Assembly (NCBI GenBank): GCA_005788205.1
Contig: SXYT01000103.1
Location: 1 to 6,493 of the forward strand
Length of the DNA stretch: 6,493 nucleotides
DNA from: Actinomycetota bacterium
Lineage (GTDB): Bacteria > Actinomycetota > Acidimicrobiia > Acidimicrobiales > Ilumatobacteraceae
Direction: 5' to 3'
Under the pieces are notes generated by a model, which saw nothing but the letters and a program-made list of their open reading frames with translations, had not been told where the DNA came from and did not search any database. Positions within the stretch are counted from its first letter, which is position 1, and each line of letters starts with the position of its first letter. The position numbers and the translations under genes were made by a program. Positions 1 through 5,955 of the stretch are shown piece by piece.

Positions 1-693
1 ATCGGGACCACGGTCATCGTCGCCGGAACGGCGATGTACGCCACGCTGAAGACGAGTGCGGACGGACGCCTGGAGGATCGCCGCGGCGCGCGCGTTGATG
101 CACTCATCGAGCACTGGTCGTCCACGATCGCCGATGCTTCAACCGCCATCGAGCTGCTCGGCCAGCGCTCGAACGACCTGTGGGCCTACGGGACAGCAAT
201 CGCCGAGCAGGGCGTCGTGCTGGACGAGGCGCTCGGCAACGAGGCAGAGCGCGAGAAAAAGTACCTGGAGGTGCGCAGCAACCTTGCCGCCACCACCGCG
301 CGTGCTGGCCTTGTCTCCTCCGTGCCGACTCTCCAGTGCCTGGACAAGTTCATCGGGCTTCTCGACACTTGGCAGAACGCGCTCAACTGGACGAGATCGA
401 CCCTCCAGGTGGACGACGGCATCGAGATGGGCATCAAGGCCGTGAACCTGCAGCTGGAGAGACGGAGCTCATTGAATGACGGTCTCACCATCGTGAGGAC
501 ACTCGCACGGGTCGAGCTGGCCAAGGCCGGCGAGGCGAACGAGAAGTGCAACATCCCTGACGTCGATGCGGTCTGGGCTGAGATCGTGCCGGCTGAGGAG
601 ATGACAGAGGAAGAGGCAACCGAAGAGGGGACAGTCGAGGAAGGCACCGCCGAGGAGGGGGAAGTCACGGAGGACACCCTCGCCGAGGGCTGA
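1..693 (+). CDS. Unrecognised, probably membrane-anchored protein with acidic repeat tail (5' end missing)
   Basis: The frame is open from the first base to a TGA at 691-693, giving 230 visible residues. The first ATG is at 34, but the codons before it read IGTTVIVAGTA and continue into MYATL. That is a hydrophobic stretch resembling the end of a membrane helix, so the true start probably lies left of the window and the ATG at 34 is likely internal. After the helix comes a long, mostly helical charged and Ala/Leu-rich region (visible residues about 20-190) with two cysteines (113 and 183), which could pair if the domain is outside the cytoplasm. The last 30 or so residues are dominated by Glu, Thr and Gly and contain a short tandem repeat. 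I see no enzyme motif and do not recognise the family. A single-helix anchored extracytoplasmic domain is the simplest reading. The coding call is well supported by third-position G/C; the function is unknown. Confidence 0.75.
   Translation: MGTTVIVAGTAMYATLKTSADGRLEDRRGARVDALIEHWSSTIADASTAIELLGQRSNDLWAYGTAIAEQGVVLDEALGNEAEREKKYLEVRSNLAATTARAGLVSSVPTLQCLDKFIGLLDTWQNALNWTRSTLQVDDGIEMGIKAVNLQLERRSSLNDGLTIVRTLARVELAKAGEANEKCNIPDVDAVWAEIVPAEEMTEEEATEEGTVEEGTAEEGEVTEDTLAEG
616..660 (+). repeat. Three 15-nt in-frame units encoding acidic pentapeptides
   Basis: Three consecutive 15-nt units (616-630, 631-645, 646-660) encode ATEEG, TVEEG and TAEEG. A degenerate fourth unit, EVTED, follows at 661-675. 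The DNA units differ mostly by synonymous or conservative changes (for example gaagagggg, gaggaaggc, gaggagggg), so the repeat is old or selected at protein level rather than a recent slippage product. It forms the acidic C-terminal tail of the protein encoded at 1-693. Confidence 0.7.
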
Positions 694-720
694 CCGGCCC
701 GCGGGGCGCACCGTTAGCCT
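690..720 (+). promoter_or_regulatory. Candidate leaderless promoter for the sulfatase-like gene
   Basis: A TAGCCT hexamer at 715-720 fits the actinobacterial -10 consensus TANNNT. It is separated from the ATG at 727 by only 6 nt, so transcription would start at or next to the A of the start codon. A weak -35 match, CTGACC (690-695), lies 19 nt upstream and includes the TGA stop of the preceding gene. No Shine-Dalgarno-like purine run lies between the hexamer and the ATG, which fits a leaderless mRNA. The -10 placement is the convincing part; the -35 is marginal in sequence and spacing. Confidence 0.5.
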
Positions 721-726
721 CGCATC

Positions 727-3036
727 ATGGCATTGAGGGGACTGTCGGCACGCCTCGCCGTCCACGCCACGTTGCTCACTGCGGGGCTCGGCCAGCCGTT
801 GCTCCAGATGTACGGCGACAGTCCTGCCGTCTTCACCTCCGCGGATCTGACCGGTTCACAGGTGGTTGTGTTCGGTGTCGCCACTCTTGTCGTGCCGGTG
901 ATCATCCTCGGCGTGGTCGACGCAGCATCGCTGCGGGTCCCGGCTGTCACCCGGGCGCGCATCCGGACAGGACTGCTGTTCGTCTCCGCGCTGCCGCTCG
1001 GGATGCTGGTCACGCGCTCGTTGCCCGGGCCGTGGGCGGTGGGCCTGTGCGTGGCAGGTCTGCTCGCCGCAGCGGTCACGTGGCTTCACGGGCGGTTCGG
1101 GCCGGTGCGCACCTGGCTCTCGTGGATGTCTCTGTACGTGCCCGTGGTGTTCGCGGTCTTCCTTCTCGCCACGCAGAGCGTCATCTGGCAACCGGCAGCT
1201 GGCCTGGTGGATGTCACGACCACGACGGATGTGGGGTCGCGGGCACCTGCGATCGACCCGCAGGACGTCAGCGTTCTCTGGCTGCAGCTCGACGAGGCGC
1301 CGCTGTGGCCGTTGCTGCGCACCGACGGCACGATCAACGAGGAGAGGTTCCCGGGGTTCGCGGCGCTCGCCGCGGCCAGTACCTGGTACCGCGACATGCT
1401 CGGTGTCTCGCAGACCACTGTTGATGCCGTGCCGGCCACGCTCACCGGAACGATGCCCGTGACAGGGAAGGCGCCGACATATGCCAACCACCAGCGCAAC
1501 CTCTTCGCCCTGATGTACCGGAGACGTGCATTCGACGCGCGGGAGATGGCCACCGCGCTGTGCCCGAAGGAGGCGTGCGCCTCCATCTCTGTGTCCGGCA
1601 GCGACGAGATCGCGTCGGGCGGCGGGTCCGGTGTGGCGAGCACGACGACTGTCGCTGACCCACCGGAGGCAACGCCCGCGGAGGCAGAGGCAGACCTCAG
1701 GCAGTTCTGGTCCGATGCGTTCGTGGTGCTCGGCCACAAGCTCCTGCCGCGCGGCCTGAGGGCCGGACTGCCTGCCATCGACGAGGGGTGGGGCGGCTTC
1801 GGGGCGAACAACGAGGTCGGTGTGACCGAGGACGACACGCCCACGACAACCTCGTCGGCGCCGACAGTCCCCACGACGGTCGGTGTGGGCCCGACCTCGA
1901 CCACACTGCCCACGTTCTTCATCGAGACGGTCCCCGACTCGCAGAGGAACACCGTGCGCCGCTGGGAGACGAACGGGGCGAAGTCACAGGTTCCGGTGGT
2001 CGAGGACATGGTGCTGCGCGCCGCGCGATCGGACGTGCCCACGCTGCATTTCGCCCACGTTCTGCTGCCCCACCGGCCATGGCAGCTCACCCCCGACCTG
2101 CGCACGACCAGGTTCGTCAGCACCGACAAGCGCGGCCCCGAGGTGGAGGACCGCGTGCGCGACGAGTACCAGGCCTTCCTCGCCCAGTACGCGGCAACCG
2201 ACTCCCTCGTCCTCGACCTGGTGACACGAATGAAGAGATCGGCCAACTGGGACCGCACGATGATCATCGTGACCTCCGATCATGGCATCGCCTTCGAGCC
2301 GGGCGAGTCGAAGCGCAAGGAGGTCAACCCGCGCCGGCCGGACACGCTGGAGCAGATCTACCGCGTGCCGCTCTTCATCAAGTACCCGGGCCAGGTGGCG
2401 GGTGAGACGAACGACTGCCCGGCACAGAGCCAGGACATCCTCCCCACGGTGGTTGGCGCCACCGCACTCGATGCGGGATGGGAGTTCGACGGCGTCGATC
2501 TTGCCTCCACGTGCCCGCGACGTGATGCCCGGACGATCGTGTGGCCCGGTGGCTCTGCGACCCTGGCGAGTGGCGCAGATGCATCAGTCGCGACCGCGCG
2601 CCGGTTCGACAAGTGGGTTGATGCCGACGGTGACACCGACGCGATCGCCAGGACTGCGGGGTTCGAGGACTGGTTCGGGGTCAGTGTGCCGGCTGGCGTC
2701 GCGGATGACCCTGACGTGACGCGCTGGATGCTCCGGGACCGCGCGCTCTTCGGCAACATCGCGACGGGAAGGTTCATGTCGGTCCCGTTGCAGTTCGACG
2801 GCACGTTCACCGCCGCGCGCCGGTTGCCGGCTGACGCAGTCGGCCTCGTGGAGATGGACGGCCGGGTCGTGGCTGTCATTCCGGAGGTCGCGTCCGCCGC
2901 TGCGGGGACGTCGTCGTACAGGTCGATGGTTCTGCCGTCATCCCTGACGAGCGGCAGGAAGGAGCCGCGGCTGCTGATCGCACGGGGCACCCCGTCGTCA
3001 CCTGCCATCACGTCCGTCGGCCCACCCTCGGGCTGA
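727..3036 (+). CDS. Membrane-anchored sulfatase/alkaline-phosphatase-superfamily protein
   Basis: This 769-residue protein is probably an extracytoplasmic hydrolase or transferase acting on a cell-envelope substrate. About four or five membrane helices are visible (roughly 8-27, 46-64, 79-99, 103-119 and 134-152), followed by a Thr-rich linker (T164-T167). The catalytic domain starts near 180. D189 (LQLDEAP) is a likely first metal ligand. T230/T231 in the stretch SQTTVDAVPATLTG sit where the nucleophile lies in lipoteichoic acid synthase-like enzymes. H444 and H449 lie in HVLLPHRPW, and D518-H519 in TSDHG form the second metal-binding motif. There is no C/S-x-P-x-R sulfatase signature, so sulfate-ester cleavage is less likely than phospho-group transfer or hydrolysis. 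Two low-complexity insertions interrupt the domain (about 290-318, Ser/Gly/Thr/Pro-rich; 370-396, Thr/Pro-rich). Cysteine pairs C279/C284 and C564/C596 could form disulfides. The last 170 or so residues form an uncharacterised, probably beta-rich domain. The ATG at 727 is chosen because a -10-like hexamer ends 6 nt upstream. The substrate cannot be read from sequence. Confidence 0.85.
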   Translation: MALRGLSARLAVHATLLTAGLGQPLLQMYGDSPAVFTSADLTGSQVVVFGVATLVVPVIILGVVDAASLRVPAVTRARIRTGLLFVSALPLGMLVTRSLPGPWAVGLCVAGLLAAAVTWLHGRFGPVRTWLSWMSLYVPVVFAVFLLATQSVIWQPAAGLVDVTTTTDVGSRAPAIDPQDVSVLWLQLDEAPLWPLLRTDGTINEERFPGFAALAAASTWYRDMLGVSQTTVDAVPATLTGTMPVTGKAPTYANHQRNLFALMYRRRAFDAREMATALCPKEACASISVSGSDEIASGGGSGVASTTTVADPPEATPAEAEADLRQFWSDAFVVLGHKLLPRGLRAGLPAIDEGWGGFGANNEVGVTEDDTPTTTSSAPTVPTTVGVGPTSTTLPTFFIETVPDSQRNTVRRWETNGAKSQVPVVEDMVLRAARSDVPTLHFAHVLLPHRPWQLTPDLRTTRFVSTDKRGPEVEDRVRDEYQAFLAQYAATDSLVLDLVTRMKRSANWDRTMIIVTSDHGIAFEPGESKRKEVNPRRPDTLEQIYRVPLFIKYPGQVAGETNDCPAQSQDILPTVVGATALDAGWEFDGVDLASTCPRRDARTIVWPGGSATLASGADASVATARRFDKWVDADGDTDAIARTAGFEDWFGVSVPAGVADDPDVTRWMLRDRALFGNIATGRFMSVPLQFDGTFTAARRLPADAVGLVEMDGRVVAVIPEVASAAAGTSSYRSMVLPSSLTSGRKEPRLLIARGTPSSPAITSVGPPSG

Positions 3037-3043
3037 GACTGCC

Positions 3044-3070
3044 CGCGCACGGACCAACCGGTTCTGCGCG
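3044..3070. terminator. Weak candidate bidirectional terminator hairpin
   Basis: CGCGCA (3044-3049) is perfectly complementary to TGCGCG (3065-3070) across a 15-nt loop, and the loop contains the 8-nt palindrome AACCGGTT (3056-3063). It lies in the 34-nt gap between the convergent stop codons of the sulfatase-like and TetR genes, where a shared terminator would be expected. The stem is only 6 bp and there is no T-tract on either strand, so this is suggestive only. Confidence 0.25.
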
Positions 3071-3727
3071 TCACCCGGCGGGCTTGGGCTTCAGCGACTC
3101 GTGCATGCCGAGAATGATCGGCAACCAGTGGCGGCCCTTCACCCTGTCGAAGCCGGCGAGATTGAGGAGGCTCATGCCGAGCGGCACGGCGACCATGACC
3201 ATGGCGAGAGCGAGTGTGTCAATGTCGTTGCGCACGGCCCCGCCGGCCTGGGCGCGCTCGATGATGTCGACGTACATCTGCACGTGAGCGCGCAGGCGGG
3301 GGAGCAGCTTCTCCTGCGCGTCCGTGTCGCGCCACGATGCGTAGCACGACTCGATCATGAGCCGCTGCGCCGCGGTCACGGTGTCGTCCTCGTGGTTGCG
3401 GGGCACGAGGTTCGCGATCTCGTAGAGCCACTTGTCCTGGCTCAGCTCCGGTACGCCGGCGAGGGCGGCAGCGTTGCTGAGCAGCTGTGCCTCGAGTGCG
3501 TCCTCGAGTGCGGCGCGGAACAGGTCTTCCTTGTTCTCGAACCAGGTGTAGATGGACCCCACGGTGAGGTCAGCGCGCTTGGCGATGTCCACCAGGCGGG
3601 CCTTCTCGAAGCCCACCTCCGCGATCTCGTCGATTGCGGCCTTCAGGATGCGCTCGCGGGACTGCAGTGCCCACGGCCGGCGGTTCCTGCCGTTCACGTT
3701 GACGATGCGCCCGCTCTGTTCGGCCAT
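3071..3727 (-). CDS. TetR/AcrR-family transcriptional regulator
   Basis: At 218 residues this is a typical one-component repressor length for the family. The N-terminal DNA-binding domain is clear: helix 1 from S23 (SRERILKAAIDEIAEVGF), then the helix-turn-helix with LVDIAKRADLTVGSIYTWFENKEDLF (45-70). The G-S-I-Y-x-W-F-x-N-K-x-x-L-F core is the standard TetR signature. Residues about 90-215 form the divergent helical ligand-binding and dimerisation domain, which gives no clue to the ligand. A basic N-terminal extension (GRNRR, 13-17) may add DNA contacts. It lies 74 nt downstream of radA on the same strand but has its own candidate promoter, and it converges with the sulfatase-like gene. Autoregulation is usual in the family, but I find no clean palindromic operator upstream. 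The regulated genes are unknown; control of the sulfatase-like gene is possible, but their convergent layout gives no direct support. Confidence 0.93.
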   Translation of the reverse strand: MAEQSGRIVNVNGRNRRPWALQSRERILKAAIDEIAEVGFEKARLVDIAKRADLTVGSIYTWFENKEDLFRAALEDALEAQLLSNAAALAGVPELSQDKWLYEIANLVPRNHEDDTVTAAQRLMIESCYASWRDTDAQEKLLPRLRAHVQMYVDIIERAQAGGAVRNDIDTLALAMVMVAVPLGMSLLNLAGFDRVKGRHWLPIILGMHESLKPKPAG

Positions 3728-3735
3728 GGGGATGG

Positions 3736-3763
3736 AGCCTAATGGTGATGGTACAAAAGTGAA
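3736..3763 (-). promoter_or_regulatory. Candidate leaderless promoter for the TetR-family gene
   Basis: Read on the minus strand, TTCACT (3763-3758; four of six matches to TTGACA) is followed after 16 nt by TAGGCT (3741-3736), a TANNNT -10 hexamer. The ATG begins 8 nt further on at 3727. The short distance implies a leaderless or near-leaderless transcript, and no Shine-Dalgarno sequence is present. Its position in the radA-TetR gap suggests the regulator can be transcribed independently of radA. Confidence 0.5.
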
Positions 3764-3801
3764 TGTCCGGTGAAGAGACGACGGGCTGCGCTGGCGGGTT
3801 T

Positions 3802-5169
3802 TCAGGCGGTGGGCAGCTGGGCCACCGTGAGGGCCTCATTAAGGGAGCCGACTCTGTGCACCGAGATGCCCTGCACCTTCTCGGGCGCGCTCATCGGCAC
3901 GATGGCCCTGGCAAAACCGAGTCGTGCCGCCTCGGCGAGCCGCCGGCCGGTGTGGCCCACCTGGCGCACCTCGCCGGCGAGACCGACCTCGCCCACGACG
4001 ACCAGGTCCGGTGCGAGCGGGGTGTCGGTGGCGGCACTGACGAGTGCGAGGCACAGGCCGAGGTCGGCACCGGGCTCGGTGAGCTTCACTCCGCCGACGA
4101 CCGATGCGTACACCTCGTGGCTCGCCAGGCTGATGCGCGCGCGTCTCTCGAGCACGGCGAGCAGCATGCTCAGGCGGCCCTGGTCCACGCCCTGCGCGCT
4201 GCGCCGCGCCGGGACACCGGAGGAGATCTGGTTGGTGAGCGCCTGCAGCTCCACCAGCAGCGGTCGCTGCCCCTCGATCGTGGGCACCACCACGGAGCCT
4301 GGCGCACCGGTGCGCCGGTCGGCGAGGAACAACTGGCTGGCATCGGGCACGCCGACGAGACCGGCCTCCGTCATCTCGAACAGGCCGAGCTCGTTGGTGG
4401 GGCCGAACCTGTGCTTCACCGCGCGCATCATGCGCAGCGCATGGTGGCGCTCGCCCTCGAAGGCGAGGACGGTGTCGACCACGTGCTCCAGCACGCGCGG
4501 CCCGGCGAGCCCGCCCTCCTTGGTGACGTGTCCCACGAGCACCACGGGGATGCCGCGGCGCTTGGCCTCCTGCACGAGGCGGTGCGCGCACCCGCGCACC
4601 TGCACCACAGATCCCGGCGCGCTGCCGAGATCGGGGTCGACCACGGTCTGGATGGAGTCGATGACGACGAGCCCGGGGGAGATGTCGTCGATCGCCTTCA
4701 CGATGTGCGCGAGCGACATCTCGGGCAGCAGCCACAACCCGTCCTTCAGCGCACCGAGACGGTCGGCGCGGGAACGCACCTGCTGGGCGCTCTCCTCAGC
4801 CGTCACGTAGAGGGACTTGCCGGGCCAGTTGGCGAGGAGCTGGAGCAGCAGGGTGCTCTTGCCGATGCCGGGCTCGCCGCCGAGGAGGGTGACGGACCCG
4901 GGAACGATGCCGCCGCCGAGCACGCGGTCGAGCTCGCCGATCCCCGTTGGGTCCGGCCTGCCGACGCTGGCGTCGATGCGCGAGATCTCCGTGGCCACGC
5001 CGGCCGGGACGAGCGCCAGACCCGCCGCGAGGGTGGCGGACGTTTCCTCGGGCCCCTCGACGTCCTCGACCAGGGAGTTCCACGCACCGCAGGAGAGGCA
5101 CTTGCCCGACCACTTCGGGAAGGACGCTGCGCACTCCGTGCAGCGATGGATGAGCCTCAGTTTCGCCAC
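3802..5169 (-). CDS. radA: DNA repair protein RadA (Sms)
   Basis: RadA is a RecA-related ATPase that acts with RecA in recombinational repair, promoting branch migration and helicase activity on recombination intermediates. The 455-residue length is normal for the family. Domains in order: an N-terminal zinc finger with C10-x2-C13 and C24-x2-C27 (LSCGAWNSL follows as usual); a RecA-like core with Walker A GGEPGIGKST (97-106), Walker B LVVID (167-171) and GHVTKEG (213-219); the RadA signature at 252-256, here KHRFG instead of the usual KNRFG; and a C-terminal Lon-protease-like domain (about 275-455) without protease function in this family, with VVGGVKLTEPGADLGL and VVVGEVGLAGEVRQV. The start is the GTG at 5169, because MAKLR...HRC matches the usual RadA N-terminus. 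It begins 9 nt after the stop of the lipoprotein gene and is probably co-transcribed from clpC. A TAGTGT hexamer 6 nt upstream may also allow separate leaderless transcription. Confidence 0.97.
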   Translation of the reverse strand: MAKLRLIHRCTECAASFPKWSGKCLSCGAWNSLVEDVEGPEETSATLAAGLALVPAGVATEISRIDASVGRPDPTGIGELDRVLGGGIVPGSVTLLGGEPGIGKSTLLLQLLANWPGKSLYVTAEESAQQVRSRADRLGALKDGLWLLPEMSLAHIVKAIDDISPGLVVIDSIQTVVDPDLGSAPGSVVQVRGCAHRLVQEAKRRGIPVVLVGHVTKEGGLAGPRVLEHVVDTVLAFEGERHHALRMMRAVKHRFGPTNELGLFEMTEAGLVGVPDASQLFLADRRTGAPGSVVVPTIEGQRPLLVELQALTNQISSGVPARRSAQGVDQGRLSMLLAVLERRARISLASHEVYASVVGGVKLTEPGADLGLCLALVSAATDTPLAPDLVVVGEVGLAGEVRQVGHTGRRLAEAARLGFARAIVPMSAPEKVQGISVHRVGSLNEALTVAQLPTA

Positions 5170-5175
5170 GTGGTC

Positions 5176-5181
5176 ACACTA
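5176..5181 (-). promoter_or_regulatory. Candidate -10 element for leaderless radA transcription
   Basis: On the minus strand TAGTGT (5181-5176) matches TANNNT, and 6 nt (GACCAC) separate it from the GTG start of radA at 5169. Its first three bases are the TAG stop codon of the upstream lipoprotein gene. I see no -35 element at the expected distance, so this is weaker than the other two candidate promoters. Its geometry matches the one before the sulfatase-like gene. There is no Shine-Dalgarno sequence in the interval. Confidence 0.35.
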
Positions 5182-5955
5182 GATGCGGCGTGTGCGGCCC
5201 CGGCGCGCCGCGATCATGGCGACGAGCACGAGGGTGCCCATGATCCACACGGCGGCGAGCAGGCCCACCAGCCACCTGGCCACCCGCGCCACGTTGGAGA
5301 CGACGTCCACGTTGTTCGTGGAGGTGGCGACGTCCGTGGGGGTGCCGTCGGTGGGCACGCGCCACGTGACGGTGTCACCGGCGACCGTGCCCGTGGTGTT
5401 GATCACCTTGCCGGGCATGCCGGCGACGAAGCGGATCGCCACGATCTTGCCGAGGTCGAGACCCGAGTTGCGCACCTGGTCCGCGTACGGGGCGCCGTCG
5501 AGGAGCTTGATCGCCGCGTCGTCGGCGAAGGCCTCGAGCCCGCCGTTGACCTCGAGCGTGCCGGTGAGAGTGAACGTGCTGTTGGAGTCCTTGCCGGTGC
5601 GCTCGAGGACCAGGTTCTTCAGGGGCCCCCGCGGCCCGTTCACCTGGGAGAGCAGCACGGTGGCCTCTGCCGGCGTGGCGAACCCGTGCGAGAACGTGAC
5701 GGTCAACCCGCCGTCCTCCGTCTCCTCGGGGCCGTTCATCTCCCACCCCGCGGCAACCAGGTCGTCAGCACGCACATCGGTCTTCAATGTGGGTGCGGCC
5801 TTGACGACAGCGGCATCGGCGGTGACGGTGACGGACACCGTCCCCGAGCCGTTGGGGTTCACCTCCAGCGAGACGTCAGTGTCGACGCGGCATGAGACGA
5901 GCAGCAGGCACGCGGCAACCAGCGCGACCGCACGGGTGACCCTGGCGGGAGTCAC
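5179..5955 (-). CDS. Lipoprotein with C-terminal membrane helix, LppM/DUF3153-like
   Basis: This 258-residue exported protein starts at a GTG (5955-5953) that overlaps the clpC stop codon in a 4-nt GTGA junction, indicating translational coupling. The N-terminus is a classic lipoprotein signal: basic n-region (R5, R8), hydrophobic core, and lipobox LVSC with the lipidated Cys at 22. The mature part begins RVDTDVSLEVNPNGSGTVSV and is rich in alternating beta-type segments. A membrane helix follows at about 228-250, with a basic tail (RRGRTRR, 251-257) predicted to be cytoplasmic, so the protein would be held at both ends. The lipid anchor, a beta-rich domain opening with a 'V-x-L-x-V-x-PNGSG' pattern, and the C-terminal helix recall actinobacterial LppM (DUF3153) proteins. 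That assignment is from memory and tentative. Its role beside clpC and radA is unknown. There is no recognisable Shine-Dalgarno sequence. Confidence 0.85.
   Translation of the reverse strand: MTPARVTRAVALVAACLLLVSCRVDTDVSLEVNPNGSGTVSVTVTADAAVVKAAPTLKTDVRADDLVAAGWEMNGPEETEDGGLTVTFSHGFATPAEATVLLSQVNGPRGPLKNLVLERTGKDSNSTFTLTGTLEVNGGLEAFADDAAIKLLDGAPYADQVRNSGLDLGKIVAIRFVAGMPGKVINTTGTVAGDTVTWRVPTDGTPTDVATSTNNVDVVSNVARVARWLVGLLAAVWIMGTLVLVAMIAARRGRTRRI

Noticed and set aside
186..677. A 163-codon - strand frame antisense to the left-edge gene
   Set aside because: Ser-rich shadow produced largely by the complement of the Glu-rich repeat. The + strand frame is open from the window edge with a hydrophobic segment continuing into it.
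34..693. A complete gene starting at the ATG at 34
   Set aside because: The frame is open to base 1, and the hydrophobic residues encoded by 1-33 continue smoothly into the following ones, suggesting a membrane helix that the ATG at 34 would cut.
697..707. GCCC-GCG-GGGC mini-hairpin between the two + strand genes as a terminator
   Set aside because: The stem is only 4 bp with no T-tract and lies between the candidate -35 and -10 elements, so it is better explained as G+C-rich spacer.
1086..2267. A 393-codon open frame on the - strand inside the sulfatase-like gene
   Set aside because: Ser/Val/Arg/Thr-rich shadow frame with no motifs. The + strand frame holds the catalytic motifs and membrane helices.
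2358..3074. A 238-codon - strand frame overlapping the end of the sulfatase-like gene
   Set aside because: No recognisable domain, lies wholly antisense to a well-supported gene, and overlaps the TetR stop; treated as a G+C-driven shadow.
3101..3742. A 213-codon + strand frame antisense to the TetR gene
   Set aside because: His/Val/Leu/Asp-rich mirror composition. The - strand product has the full TetR helix-turn-helix signature.
3763..5895. A 710-codon open frame on the + strand antisense to radA and the lipoprotein gene
   Set aside because: It begins at an ATG but is rich in His, Asp, Glu, Gly and Arg with no domain, the usual composition of a frame mirrored from G/C-ending codons. The opposite strand carries unmistakable RadA and lipoprotein motifs.
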